Shown: positions 47,929 through 57,284 of the stretch, in pieces
How the letters are laid out: every line of letters begins with the position of its first letter
How positions within the stretch are numbered: the first letter of the stretch is position 1
Origin: JBFMFR01 sp040752025
Lineage (GTDB): Bacteria; Chloroflexota; Anaerolineae; Anaerolineales; UBA4823
DNA: 64,000 nt
Assembly (NCBI GenBank): GCA_040752025.1
Contig: JBFMFR010000012.1
Location: 59,826 to 123,825, forward strand
Direction of reading: 5' to 3'
Notes under the pieces: model-generated
Database searches by the model: none
Told to the model about the DNA's origin: nothing
What the model saw: the letters and a program-made list of their open reading frames with translations, nothing else
Position numbers and translations under genes: made by a program

Positions 47929-50721
47929 ATGCTGAATGCAGTGAACGCAGCAAATGCAGTCGTCCAACCCCTGTTAACGAAGCTGTATATCCCTACCCCG
48001 CGCCGTAAGCTTGTGGAGCGAGACGGCTTGCTGCACGCCCTGGATGAAGGCCTGAACCAGAACTGCCGCCTGACGCTGGTCTCTGCGCCGCCCGGCTATG
48101 GCAAGACCACGCTGGTCGCCGCCTGGCTGGAAAGCCTGCGCCAGAGCGACCCGGGGCGCAAGCTGGCCTGGCTCACGCTGAGCGAGGCGGATAACGAACC
48201 GCTACAATTCCTGGGCTACGTCATCGCTGCCCTGCAGCAGGCTTCTCCCGAAGTGGGGCAGGTTACTCAGGAACTGCTGGGCGCGCCGCAAATCCCAGCC
48301 TGGCAGTCTCTGCAAAGCAGCCTGCTCAACGAAATGGCGCGCTGCGAAGATCGTTTACTTTTGGTCCTGGATGATTATCATCTCATCCAAAACACCTCCA
48401 TCCAGGAGGCGCTGTCCTTCTGGGTTGACAACCTGCCCCCGCAATGCCACCTGGTGATGACGACGCGCGCCGACCCGCCGCTGCCCCTGGCGCGCTGGCG
48501 CGCCCGCGGCCAATTGAACGAACTGCGCCAGGCTGGCCTGCGCTTCACAACCGAAGAAACAACGGCTTTTATGCGTGAAGTCATGCATTTGGAGATGGCG
48601 CAACCCGATCTGCTGGCTTTGCAAGCCCGCACAGAGGGCTGGGCGGCCGGCCTGCAACTGGCCGCGCTGGCATTCACCAGCGCTTCGAAACGCTCGCAGA
48701 GCGAGAAAACCGGGGCGTCTCAATTCATCCAGTCTTTCTCCGCTGGCGACCGCTATATCCTGGATTACCTGATCGGCGAGGTGCTCGAGCAGCAGCCCGC
48801 CGCGCTCCAGGGGTTCTTGCTGCGCACTTCCATCCTGGAACGCCTGAACAGCGCCCTGTGCGCGGCGCTCTTAGGCCAGGCCTGGGAGTCCATGCGCTCC
48901 GAACTGGCTTCCAGCCTGGGTCCAGGCGGGCCAGCAACAACCTGGGATGCCCAGGCGCTGCTGGAGCACCTGGAAAGCGCCAACCTGTTCCTGACACACC
49001 TGGACGACCGGCGCGAGTGGTTCTGCTACCACAAGTTGTTCCGCGACCTGCTGCTGCACCGCCTGCAGAGGCAACACCGCGACGAGGTCGCTGGCCTGCA
49101 CTGCCGGGCGGCTGACTGGTACGCGCACAACGGTTACGTCACGGATGCGCTGGCGCACTGGCTCCAGGCTGGCGAAATCCCGGCGGCGGTCGAACTGGTC
49201 GAGCACAACGCCGTGCTCGCCCTGGCGCACGGCGATACCTACACCCTGAGAAGCTGGCTGGATGCGCTGCCAGCGGACCAGGTCGGGCAGCACCCCTGGC
49301 TGGGCATCTACCGCGCCTGGGTGCTGCTGTTGAGCGGGCAGGTGAGCGCCCTGGAGGCCCACCTGGCAGATTTCACCGCCCCGGAACAGGTCGCTCTCGA
49401 AGATCAAAACATACAGGGCCACCTGGCCGCTATCCGGGCTTACGCTGCCCTGTTCCAACCCGATGTCCCGGCTGCCAGTGCGCTCGCCCACCAGGCCCTG
49501 GCGCAGCTGCCGCCGGATGAGGCCGTCGTGCGCGCCTTTGTCACCTTCACGTTGGGGGGCATCCACCTGATGCAGGACGATCTGGATGGCGCAGTACAGG
49601 CTTTTCAGCAGGCCGCCCGGCACGCCCAGGCCGCCGGGAACGTGCACATCGCCGTGCCCGCCCTGCGCGTCCTGGCCCAATTCTCCGCCGACCAGGGACT
49701 TTTACACCAGGCTCACCAGATTTGCCTGGAGGCCCTGCACCTGGCCACCCAGGGCGGTAAACGCCCCGGCCTGCTCGGCGCCGACGTGCTGGGCCGCTTG
49801 AGCGCCATCCTGTACGAATGGAACGATCTGCAGGCCAGCCTGGAGTATGCCCAACGGGCTGTCACCCTCGGGGAGCAGTGGGGTAACCTGGACAGCCAGG
49901 TGGGCAGTTACGCCCGCCTGTGGCGGGTGCACCTGGCCCTGGGAGATGAGACTGGCGCCCGCCAGGCGCTCAACCAGGCTGCGCGCATGGTCACTGAGCA
50001 CCGGTTGACGCCCGGCACTGCCGATAACATCGCTTATTGCCAGGTATATGCTTGGCTGCGCCAGGGCGACCTGCAGCAGGTCGAGCGTTGGGCCCGCGCC
50101 CCAGGGCGCTTCGACCCGGGGCAGCCGATCTCTTACGTCAACGAGGCCGGCTACCGGGCGCTGGCGCGCCTGCGCCTGGCCCAGGGCGCTCCTGACCAGG
50201 CCTTGCAGGTGCTGGAACGCCTGGATCGATGGACCCAGGCGCACAACCTGGCCGGTAAGGCCATCGAGATTCTGCTGCTGCGCGCCCTGGCATTGCAGGC
50301 CCAGGGCCAGGCTGGCCCGGCGCTGAAAGCTCTGGGCCAGGCGCTCTACCAGGCAGAAGCCGAAGGCTACCGGCGCTCCTTCACAGATGAGGGCCCCGAG
50401 CTTGCGCGGCTGCTCGAACAGGCCCTGGCCCAGCAAATCGCCCCGCGCTACGCCCAGGCGCTGCTCTCGGCCTTCCCAGAGGGGGCTCTACAGGCAGATG
50501 TGAGCGCAGCGCCCCCGGCTGCGATACTCGACCCGCTCAGCCAGCGCGAGCTGGAAGTGCTGGCGCTGATCGAGCAGGGATTGAGCAACCAGCAAATCGC
50601 CGAGCGCCTGGTGATCAGCCTGGGCACAGTCAAAGCGCACACGGCCAGCATCTATCGCAAGCTGGGCGTCAACAGCCGCACCCAGGCCCTGGTGCAGGCC
50701 AGGGAATCGGGTTTACTATGA
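47929..50721 (+). CDS. MalT-like LuxR-family ATP-dependent regulator
   Basis: The 930-residue protein has the L-L-T-K-L-Y-I-P start of MalT relatives, a P-loop A-P-P-G-Y-G-K-T-T (~53-61), an acidic Walker B (L-L-L-V-L-D-D-Y-H), winged-helix and TPR-like helical repeats in the middle, and a LuxR helix-turn-helix at the C-terminus (L-S-Q-R-E-L-E-V-L-A-L-I-E-Q-G-L, then S-N-Q-Q-I-A-E-R-L). Such proteins bind ATP plus an inducer and activate transcription. Possible targets are the adjacent ABC exporter or Fe-S genes, but this cannot be read from sequence. Confidence 0.88.
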   Translation: MLNAVNAANAVVQPLLTKLYIPTPRRKLVERDGLLHALDEGLNQNCRLTLVSAPPGYGKTTLVAAWLESLRQSDPGRKLAWLTLSEADNEPLQFLGYVIAALQQASPEVGQVTQELLGAPQIPAWQSLQSSLLNEMARCEDRLLLVLDDYHLIQNTSIQEALSFWVDNLPPQCHLVMTTRADPPLPLARWRARGQLNELRQAGLRFTTEETTAFMREVMHLEMAQPDLLALQARTEGWAAGLQLAALAFTSASKRSQSEKTGASQFIQSFSAGDRYILDYLIGEVLEQQPAALQGFLLRTSILERLNSALCAALLGQAWESMRSELASSLGPGGPATTWDAQALLEHLESANLFLTHLDDRREWFCYHKLFRDLLLHRLQRQHRDEVAGLHCRAADWYAHNGYVTDALAHWLQAGEIPAAVELVEHNAVLALAHGDTYTLRSWLDALPADQVGQHPWLGIYRAWVLLLSGQVSALEAHLADFTAPEQVALEDQNIQGHLAAIRAYAALFQPDVPAASALAHQALAQLPPDEAVVRAFVTFTLGGIHLMQDDLDGAVQAFQQAARHAQAAGNVHIAVPALRVLAQFSADQGLLHQAHQICLEALHLATQGGKRPGLLGADVLGRLSAILYEWNDLQASLEYAQRAVTLGEQWGNLDSQVGSYARLWRVHLALGDETGARQALNQAARMVTEHRLTPGTADNIAYCQVYAWLRQGDLQQVERWARAPGRFDPGQPISYVNEAGYRALARLRLAQGAPDQALQVLERLDRWTQAHNLAGKAIEILLLRALALQAQGQAGPALKALGQALYQAEAEGYRRSFTDEGPELARLLEQALAQQIAPRYAQALLSAFPEGALQADVSAAPPAAILDPLSQRELEVLALIEQGLSNQQIAERLVISLGTVKAHTASIYRKLGVNSRTQALVQARESGLL

Positions 50722-50835
50722 AGTGCGCCTGAACCCAAATGAAATAAACCTCGAATAGTACTTTTTCTCGATGACGCCAATCGCCTCCACAACTACAATC
50801 AAGTAAGTTCAACGAATAAAGTTCTGGAGGCGTAT

Positions 50836-51771
50836 ATGTTCAAGACACTCGATCTAAATGTTCGCAAGCTGGCGGTGCCCGCTATCGTCATGCTGGCTTT
50901 CTGGAGCCTGGCGATCTACGCCTGGCGCGCCAGCGGGTACGTGCAGCCCCTGGTGATGTTCGGCTACATCGGCACCTCGGTCGGGCTGGGGCTGGGGCTG
51001 TACAGCGCTCTGCCCAAGAAGCACAAACCCCTGGGCCGGCGCATCTCCCTGCTCCTGGTCGGCTCGTTCCTGATGATCGTGGTCGCCAGCATGGGCATGG
51101 AGAACATGCAGATCGAAGGCCTGTTCTTCGGGCTGCTCAGCGGGGTCTTCCAGGCGGCAGTGATGCATTACCTGATCGCCAAGATCGCCGGCCCATTGCT
51201 GTTCGGCCGCCTGTGGTGCGGCTGGGCCTGCTGGACGGTCATGGTTCTGGATCTGCTGCCCTTCCAGCGCAGCCCCGGGCGGCTGCCCGGCAAGTGGGGC
51301 TGGCTGCGCTACCCCCATTTCGCCCTGAGCCTGGGCCTGGTGCTGGTGTTGTGGCTCGGCTTTGACGTCCAGGCAGCCACCGGCCGCGTGGCGATCTACG
51401 CTTACATCGCCGGCAACCTGTTCTACTACCTGGCGGGCATCGGCCTAGCCTTCCTGTTGAAAGACAACCGTGCCTTCTGCAAATACCTTTGCCCGGTCAG
51501 CCTGCCGCTCAAGCTCACCTCGCGCTTCTCCCTGCTCAAAGTGAAGGGAGATGCCGCCCGCTGCAATGACTGCCAGGCCTGCGCCAGGATGTGCCCGATG
51601 GACATCCGCATCCCCGATTACGTCCAGAATGGGAAGCGCGTGCTTTCCACAGAATGCAGCTTGTGCCAGACCTGCATCACCGTATGCTCCAAAGATGCGC
51701 TCAAGCTGTCCTTTGGCCTGGACCTGGGCGGCGAAGAAAAACTGCGCCAAATGGCTCGTCCAACGAATTGA
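50836..51771 (+). CDS. NapH/NosR-like membrane 4Fe-4S polyferredoxin
   Basis: The 311-residue protein has four or five helices, the G-R-L-W-C-G-W-A-C-W element and F-C-K-Y-L-C-P typical of NapH-like proteins, then a ferredoxin part with two CxxCxxCxxxC-type sites (C-N-D-C-Q-A-C-A-R-M-C-P and C-S-L-C-Q-T-C-I-T-V-C). It may pass electrons from quinol or ferredoxin to a partner across the membrane. CTGGAGG lies before the ATG. The next gene is a Ddn-like flavin/F420 protein. Confidence 0.85.
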   Translation: MFKTLDLNVRKLAVPAIVMLAFWSLAIYAWRASGYVQPLVMFGYIGTSVGLGLGLYSALPKKHKPLGRRISLLLVGSFLMIVVASMGMENMQIEGLFFGLLSGVFQAAVMHYLIAKIAGPLLFGRLWCGWACWTVMVLDLLPFQRSPGRLPGKWGWLRYPHFALSLGLVLVLWLGFDVQAATGRVAIYAYIAGNLFYYLAGIGLAFLLKDNRAFCKYLCPVSLPLKLTSRFSLLKVKGDAARCNDCQACARMCPMDIRIPDYVQNGKRVLSTECSLCQTCITVCSKDALKLSFGLDLGGEEKLRQMARPTN

Positions 51772-51823
51772 GGCTGGCGGCGCGCCCCAAGCTATCTGAT
51801 CCAACACCTTACGGAGGGTTTCC

Positions 51824-52270
51824 ATGTGGTTCAATCCCATCATGACCTGGTTACTGCGTTCACCCTTGCACGCTTTCGTCAGCAAGAACATGATGCTGAT
51901 CACTTACACCGGGCGCAAGAGCGGTAAAACCTACACCACCCCGGTGAACTACGTTCGCATCGATAGCGATCGCGGCAGCTACCTGCTCACCACCAGCTTC
52001 AGCCAGCGCACATGGTGGCGCAACCTGCGCGGCGGCGCCCCGGTCAGCCTGATGTTGCAGGGCAAAGCCGTCCAGGCCACCGCCACGCTGGTGGAAGACG
52101 AACAGGGCGTGATCGATGACCTGCGCGCCCTGGTGCTGGGCTCGCCCCAATACGCCCGCTACCTGGAGGTCAGCACCAGCCCGGATGGCGCCCCTGATGC
52201 CCAGGCCCTCGCCAGGGCGGCCAAAGATCGCATCACCGTGCGCACCTTCCTGCCTGGGCGCGGCGAGTAA
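51824..52270 (+). CDS. Deazaflavin (F420)-dependent nitroreductase/quinone reductase-like protein (Ddn family)
   Basis: The 148-residue protein has the DUF385/Ddn fold: L-I-T-Y-T-G-R-K-S-G-K-T-Y-T-T-P-V, then S-Y-L-L-T-T-S-F-S-Q-R-T-W-W-R-N-L. Family members bind F420 or a similar cofactor and reduce quinones or nitro compounds, sometimes against oxidative stress. GGAGGG precedes the ATG, and the spacing to the polyferredoxin gene (52 bases) suggests co-transcription. Confidence 0.82.
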   Translation: MWFNPIMTWLLRSPLHAFVSKNMMLITYTGRKSGKTYTTPVNYVRIDSDRGSYLLTTSFSQRTWWRNLRGGAPVSLMLQGKAVQATATLVEDEQGVIDDLRALVLGSPQYARYLEVSTSPDGAPDAQALARAAKDRITVRTFLPGRGE

Positions 52271-52284
52271 AGGGAATGCACAGC

Positions 52285-52527
52285 ATGGCTTCCACCACGC
52301 CGGATCAAACCGTTTACCAGATCGAGCTGCAGGGCCGCCTGGAACCAGACTGGTGCGACTGGTTCGATGGCATGTCGATCAGCCACACCGCCTCTGGCAA
52401 CACCCTGCTCAGCGGGCGCGTCGCAGACCAGGCCGCCCTGCACGGCCTGCTGGCCAAAGTCCGCGATCTGGGAATGAAGTTGGTAGCCGTAGGCATAACT
52501 ACGAATGACATTTCCCAAGAGTTCTGA
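52285..52527 (+). CDS. Small conserved protein of unknown function
   Basis: An ~80-residue acidic protein: Y-Q-I-E-L-Q-G-R-L-E-P-D-W-C-D-W-F-D-G-M, then S-G-R-V-A-D-Q-A-A-L-H-G-L-L-A-K-V-R-D-L-G. Proteins with this pattern recur in Chloroflexota next to unrelated genes; their function is unknown to me. ATG 52285 lies nine bases after AGGGA and is preferred over ATG 52276. It likely shares a message with the Ddn-like gene. Confidence 0.7.
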   Translation: MASTTPDQTVYQIELQGRLEPDWCDWFDGMSISHTASGNTLLSGRVADQAALHGLLAKVRDLGMKLVAVGITTNDISQEF

Positions 52528-52530
52528 TAC

Positions 52531-53052
52531 TCAAATTATGAAAAGCTCTGGATATGTACGAATAAACCTGATCAGCAAAGAATCAAGTTCTTGATCCAAT
52601 GCATACCAAGCTTCATCACACTCGCCTAACTCTGTCGTCTCATAAGTTGAGAAGAAGGCTTCGATAGTCCGTTCTTCGTATCGACGCTGAAGTTCCTGGT
52701 TCTGTTTTTCATCGTCATGTATCTTGAAAGCTTGCTGAAAGATACACTTGTGCTGGATCGCTTCAATCAGCTCAAGCGCGGCAAGTTGTTGTTCTGCATA
52801 ATTGTCGAGGCCGTTAAAGAAATACTGATTGAATCCGCCATTGCCGATCTCGCCATCCAGGGTGAATATGTGAAAAACTACACTGAATCCAGGAGGTAGA
52901 GTTGCCAATATCTGGTATGTTCTTGGGTAATCTTGTCCAACCTTGAGCCAAATGTGATCATATATTGCCCAAGCGAGCAAATCATCTGAGATTGAGTCTA
53001 TTACATCTCGCGTGATCTTCTCGTAGGTAGGCCTGTTACTCCATATACTCAT
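52531..53052 (-). CDS. DMP19-like (DUF4375) protein
   Basis: The 173-residue protein has the DMP19/DUF4375 block G-N-G-G-F-N-Q-Y-F-F-N with flanking helices. Relatives are DNA-mimic or immunity-like proteins of unclear role. The gene is markedly AT-rich compared with its neighbours, as is the adjoining ~130-base gap, which is consistent with acquisition from elsewhere. It converges with the small conserved gene. Confidence 0.7.
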   Translation of the reverse strand: MSIWSNRPTYEKITRDVIDSISDDLLAWAIYDHIWLKVGQDYPRTYQILATLPPGFSVVFHIFTLDGEIGNGGFNQYFFNGLDNYAEQQLAALELIEAIQHKCIFQQAFKIHDDEKQNQELQRRYEERTIEAFFSTYETTELGECDEAWYALDQELDSLLIRFIRTYPELFII

Positions 53053-53181
53053 GATATAGATCTTCCTCAGCCTTTTAGAATATCAACGGGGAATAACCTT
53101 CCAACTATCTTACAATGTCATAACGTGCCTTTTATTCAAAAGCGACCAATCAAAACAATCAAGCAGTTCAAGCTTACATTA

Positions 53182-56139
53182 TCAAATATTTGGTCGCCCG
53201 ATTTTCTGCCCCTCACACACAAACGACCGCAAGTGCTGCCCTGTGTAAGAACTATCCGAGGCGCACACTTCTTCCGGCGTGCCTTCGATCACAATCTCGC
53301 CGCCGCGGTCGCCACCTTCCGGGCCCAGGTCGATCAGGTAATCAGCCACCTTGATGATATCCAGGTTGTGCTCGATGATCAGCACACTGTTGCCGGCATC
53401 CACCAGGCGCTGCAAGACCTCGATCAATTTGTGCACATCGGCGGCGTGCAGGCCAACGGACGGCTCGTCCAGCACATACAGGGTGCACCCGGTGGCCCGC
53501 TTGGACAGCTCACGCCCCAGCTTGACGCGCTGCGCCTCGCCGCCAGAGAGCGTGGGGGCCGGCTGGCCGATGCGGATGTAACCCAGGCCGACGTCCTGCA
53601 AGGTCTGCAAGCGGCTGACCATCGGCGGGAAGGCTGAAAACAACTCCAGGGCATTATCCACGGTCAAATCCAGCACTTCGGCGATGCTGAGGTCTTTGAA
53701 GCGTACCTGTAAGGTCTCACGGTTGAAGCGCGCCCCGTGGCACACGTCACAGGGCACGTAGACGTCCGGCAAGAACTGCATCTCGATACGCAGTTGTCCC
53801 TGCCCCTGGCAGGCCTCGCAGCGCCCGCCGTGCACGTTGAAAGAGAAGCGCCCCGGCTTGTAGCCGCGCACCTTGCTCTCGGGCAGTTCGGCGAACAGAG
53901 CCCGGATGTGGTCGAACAGGCCGGTGTAAGTGCCGGGGTTGGAGCGCGGCGTACGCCCGATAGGCGACTGGTCGATGTTGATGATCTTATCCAGGTGCTC
54001 CAGGCCTTCGATGCGCTCGTGCTCGCCCGGCTGGGTGCGCGCTCCGTTCAGATCGCGCGCCAGGGCCTTGTAGAGGATCTCCACCATCAGGGTCGACTTG
54101 CCCGAGCCAGACACGCCGGTGATGCACACCAACCTGCCCAGCGGGATGCGCACGTCGATGTTCTTCAAATTGTTCTGGCGCGCTCCGACGATGCGCAAAG
54201 ATTTACCGTTGCCGTTGCGGCGCTTCTCGGGGATCGGCACGCGCAGCCGGTTGGAGAGGTACGCCCCGGTCAGCGACTCGGGCGCTTTGAGGATATCCTC
54301 CACCGTGCCTTCCGCCACCACCTGCCCGCCGTGCTCACCAGCGAACGGCCCCAGGTCAACGATCCAATCGGCGCTCAGGATCGTTTCGGTGTCGTGCTCC
54401 ACCACCAGCACCGTGTTGCCCAGGTCGCGCAGTCCCATCAGTGTGTTCAGCAAGCGCTGGTTGTCGCGCGGGTGCAGCCCGATGGAAGGCTCGTCCAGAA
54501 CATACAACACCCCCATCAGGCGCGAGCCGATCTGCGTTGCCAGGCGGATGCGCTGCGCCTCGCCGCCGGACAGCGATGCCGCCGAGCGCTGCAGGGTCAG
54601 GTAATCCAGGCCAACGTCCACCAGGAAGCCCAGGCGAGATTGAATTTCCTTGAGAGTGCGCTCCGCGATCACCTGCTGTCGCCGGGTGAGCGGCGTCTCG
54701 GGGCCCGCCAGCTTGCGCGCCCAATCCAGCGTGCGCAGCACCGGCCATTGGGTGACATCCACGATGTTCACACCATCTACCGTTACCGCCAGGGCCTCCT
54801 TGCGCAGGCGCATTCCGCCGCAGGTCTGGCAGACCTGCTCGCTCATGAACTCAGCGATGCGCTCGCGCATGGCTTCCGAACCGGTCTCGTTGTAGCGCCG
54901 CTGCAAGTTGCCCACCACGCCCTCGAAGGTCAACTGCCAGGAGGCAGTCCGCCCGTCCTTGTTGCGGTAATGGATGGTGACCTTCTCCTCGCCAGTGCCG
55001 TACAACACCAGGTTGAGCTGTTCCGGCGAAAGCGTGCGCACCGGCGCATCCAGGTCGATCTTGTAATGCTTGGCGACCGCTTCCAGCGCCTGCCAGTAAA
55101 AGCCGCCCTCCTCGCGCGGGCCGTGCCATTCCGAGGCGACGATGGCCCCTTCGCGCAAGGAAACGTCGCGGTCGGGGATCAACAGGTCCGGGTCGATCTC
55201 CAGCTTGCCGCCCAGCCCCTGGCACTCCGGGCACGCCCCGTGCGGCGTGTTGAACGAGAAGGTGCGCGGCTCGATCTCCGGCAGCACCGAGCCGTGCTCG
55301 GGGCAGGCCAGGTGTTCGGAGTAGTGCAGGTCCTGCCCGGGCGTTTCTTGCCCGGAGGGCGGGGCGTCGGGCGGCAGGCTGCTCTCAACTGGCGGGTTGA
55401 GCCAGTGCAGAGTCATGTAACCTTCCCCAAACTTCAACGCCGTCTCCACCGAATCGGTCAGGCGCGAGCGCGCCGCATCCACCTCTTCAGGCTTATCATA
55501 ACGCTGGATCACCAGGCGGTCGACCACCGCTTCGATGGTGTGAATCTTGTAGCGATCCATCTGCACGTCTTCGTCCAGCTCGTGCACCTGACCGTCGACG
55601 CGGGCGCGCACGAAGCCAGCCTTGCGGATTTCGTCCAGCACGGCCTGGTGCGTGCCCTTGCGCCCGCGCACCAGCGGAGACAGGAGCAGCAGGCGCGCCC
55701 CTTCCGGCAGAACCTCAACGGCGTCCACGATCTCCTGGGCGGACTGGCGCGCCACCTCGCGCCCGCACACCGGGCAGTGCGGGATGCCGGCCCGGGAAAA
55801 AAGCAGGCGCAGGTAATCGTAGATCTCGGTCACCGTGCCTACCGTGGAGCGCGGGTTGTGCGACGCGCCCTTCTGGTCGATGGAAACGGCCGGCGACAGG
55901 CCCTCGATGTAGTCGACATCCGGCTTTTCCATCTGCCCCAGGAACTGGCGGGCGTAAGCCGAAAGCGACTCGACGTAACGCCGCTGCCCTTCGGCGAAGA
56001 TCGTATCGAAAGCCAGCGAGGATTTGCCCGATCCTGACAGGCCGGTGATCACCACCAGCTTGTCGCGCGGGATCTCGACGGTAATATTCTTCAGATTGTG
56101 TTCACGCGCTCCGACAACGCGAATAACATTTTGGGACAT
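53182..56139 (-). CDS. uvrA: Excinuclease ABC subunit A
   Basis: UvrA recognises DNA damage with UvrB in nucleotide excision repair. The 985-residue protein has two ABC ATPase halves: Walker A motifs G-L-S-G-S-G-K-S-S (near 33) and G-V-S-G-S-G-K-S-T (near 660), signatures L-S-G-G-E-A-Q-R-I-R and L-S-G-G-E-A-Q-R-V-K, and zinc modules. The first zinc module reads A-C-P-E-H-G followed by G-A-C-P-E-C, where the second ligand is His rather than Cys. The C-terminal one is R-C-E-A-C ... P-C-D-V-C. No strong ribosome site precedes the ATG; an extended -10 is at 56187-56192. Confidence 0.95.
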   Translation of the reverse strand: MSQNVIRVVGAREHNLKNITVEIPRDKLVVITGLSGSGKSSLAFDTIFAEGQRRYVESLSAYARQFLGQMEKPDVDYIEGLSPAVSIDQKGASHNPRSTVGTVTEIYDYLRLLFSRAGIPHCPVCGREVARQSAQEIVDAVEVLPEGARLLLLSPLVRGRKGTHQAVLDEIRKAGFVRARVDGQVHELDEDVQMDRYKIHTIEAVVDRLVIQRYDKPEEVDAARSRLTDSVETALKFGEGYMTLHWLNPPVESSLPPDAPPSGQETPGQDLHYSEHLACPEHGSVLPEIEPRTFSFNTPHGACPECQGLGGKLEIDPDLLIPDRDVSLREGAIVASEWHGPREEGGFYWQALEAVAKHYKIDLDAPVRTLSPEQLNLVLYGTGEEKVTIHYRNKDGRTASWQLTFEGVVGNLQRRYNETGSEAMRERIAEFMSEQVCQTCGGMRLRKEALAVTVDGVNIVDVTQWPVLRTLDWARKLAGPETPLTRRQQVIAERTLKEIQSRLGFLVDVGLDYLTLQRSAASLSGGEAQRIRLATQIGSRLMGVLYVLDEPSIGLHPRDNQRLLNTLMGLRDLGNTVLVVEHDTETILSADWIVDLGPFAGEHGGQVVAEGTVEDILKAPESLTGAYLSNRLRVPIPEKRRNGNGKSLRIVGARQNNLKNIDVRIPLGRLVCITGVSGSGKSTLMVEILYKALARDLNGARTQPGEHERIEGLEHLDKIINIDQSPIGRTPRSNPGTYTGLFDHIRALFAELPESKVRGYKPGRFSFNVHGGRCEACQGQGQLRIEMQFLPDVYVPCDVCHGARFNRETLQVRFKDLSIAEVLDLTVDNALELFSAFPPMVSRLQTLQDVGLGYIRIGQPAPTLSGGEAQRVKLGRELSKRATGCTLYVLDEPSVGLHAADVHKLIEVLQRLVDAGNSVLIIEHNLDIIKVADYLIDLGPEGGDRGGEIVIEGTPEEVCASDSSYTGQHLRSFVCEGQKIGRPNI

Positions 56140-56186
56140 AGGCTTATATTCCGTAAATCGTATGTAGAAAACCCATCCGACCCGCT

Positions 56187-56192
56187 ATTATA
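56187..56192 (-). promoter_or_regulatory. Extended -10 of uvrA
   Basis: On the minus strand TGCTATAAT lies about 48 bases before the start codon. No -35 is seen, and no LexA-type site is apparent to the eye. Confidence 0.5.
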
Positions 56193-56260
56193 GCACATTT
56201 GTTTTAGTTTCAGAGCATGATCTACCCTGATTTCGCCCAATGCGCGAAAGGTCATTATAC

Positions 56261-56303
56261 CAAATAGAAAACAGGCCAGCGGTTTCTGGCCGCTGGCCTG
56301 TTT
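56261..56303 (-). terminator. Rho-independent terminator after the DUF2202 gene
   Basis: On the minus strand a perfect 14-bp stem (AACAGGCCAGCGG-type arms, 56269-56303) with a seven-base loop is followed by TTTTCTATTT. It ends the leftward transcript of the ferritin-like lipoprotein gene, 20 bases after its stop. Confidence 0.85.
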
Positions 56304-56323
56304 GAGGAGACACACGCATGCTA

Positions 56324-57136
56324 CTACTGGCAGCTCTCGAACATGGGCAAATGGCTGTTCAGCGAAGCGCTCTGTAAGTTGGCGAACACCTGCAGCAGGT
56401 CTGCCTGCGTGGTGAGCGGCATCAACTCGTCGTACAGAGCCGCATCGGCAATCTCAGCCTGTGCACCCGCCTGGCAGGCCTCGGCCAGCGTATCGAAGAC
56501 CGGCTGTCCATCTGTGCCGGGGTATTCGGGCACGGGTACGCCGTACTTCTCAGCCTGGCGGATCAAAGCGGCCGCATGCTGGGCTTCAGATTGGACGATC
56601 TGGTTGAACGGGTAGACATCGCCGAAAGTGTCCAAAACGCTCTGGTATAACGCCTGGGCGTTATATTCCTCCAGGATCGCGCGCTGCAGCGCATCGACCT
56701 CATCCTGTGACAGAGTCCCCAGGTTCTGGCCCTGGCCGCCCGTGCCATTGCCGCGCCCGCCCTGTCCGCCATTGCCGTTGCCGCGCCCGCCGCCTTGTCC
56801 GCCGCCCTGGCCAGCACCTTGGCCAGCCCCCTGTCCAGCGCCTTGACCGGCGCCCTGACCCGTTCCCTGTCCGGTCCCCTGGCCGTAAGCTTGCTGGGCG
56901 GCCCCAGCTTCATAGGGCAGTACATTGGATGTTTCCAAATCTGCGCCTAACTGGTTGGTTCCCTGTCCAGTGGCCCGGCCAGTGGCCTGGCCGGCTGAGC
57001 CGGTCGCGCTCACGCCGCTCGGATACGTTTGCGCCTGGCCTGCCGTTACGCTTGATCCTGTTGACGTGCACCCGGCCAGCAGCAGGGCTGCGATCAGCGC
57101 TATGGCCAGTGCAATGGCATAGGTTTTCTTCGACAT
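56324..57136 (-). CDS. DUF2202 ferritin-like lipoprotein with Gly/Gln-rich repeats
   Basis: The 270-residue protein has a lipobox (L-A-G-C, Cys23), then a low-complexity region (~85-145) built from G-Q-G-T/A and G-G-R-G-N-G repeats. The C-terminal DUF2202 domain has helices with E-E-Y-N-A-Q-A-L-Y and E-A-Q-H-A-A-A-L as possible di-metal ligands. DUF2202 proteins are ferritin-like and may act in metal or peroxide handling outside the membrane. GGAGG precedes the ATG. Confidence 0.82.
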   Translation of the reverse strand: MSKKTYAIALAIALIAALLLAGCTSTGSSVTAGQAQTYPSGVSATGSAGQATGRATGQGTNQLGADLETSNVLPYEAGAAQQAYGQGTGQGTGQGAGQGAGQGAGQGAGQGGGQGGGRGNGNGGQGGRGNGTGGQGQNLGTLSQDEVDALQRAILEEYNAQALYQSVLDTFGDVYPFNQIVQSEAQHAAALIRQAEKYGVPVPEYPGTDGQPVFDTLAEACQAGAQAEIADAALYDELMPLTTQADLLQVFANLQSASLNSHLPMFESCQ

Positions 57137-57284
57137 AACACACCTCCAAAGTGTACTTGTTGTAGTTAGTAAGCCGGTTTTTCATCCAGCTTGATAGGTC
57201 AAAGTATAGGCAAAAGTTGTGAACTTCGGGTGAACGGGCTTTGAAGAAGTCGTGAAGATCGCTCTGGTTATCCGGAAATTCCGC

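Noticed and set aside
53737..56037. Long plus-strand open frame of 766 codons antisense to uvrA
   Set aside because: GC-rich antisense shadow of a confidently assigned uvrA gene; no recognisable motif.
56707..56925. Glycine-rich repeat as possible CRISPR-like or tandem DNA repeat
   Set aside because: The repeats are codon-level and continue one reading frame of the lipoprotein; there are no spacers between them.
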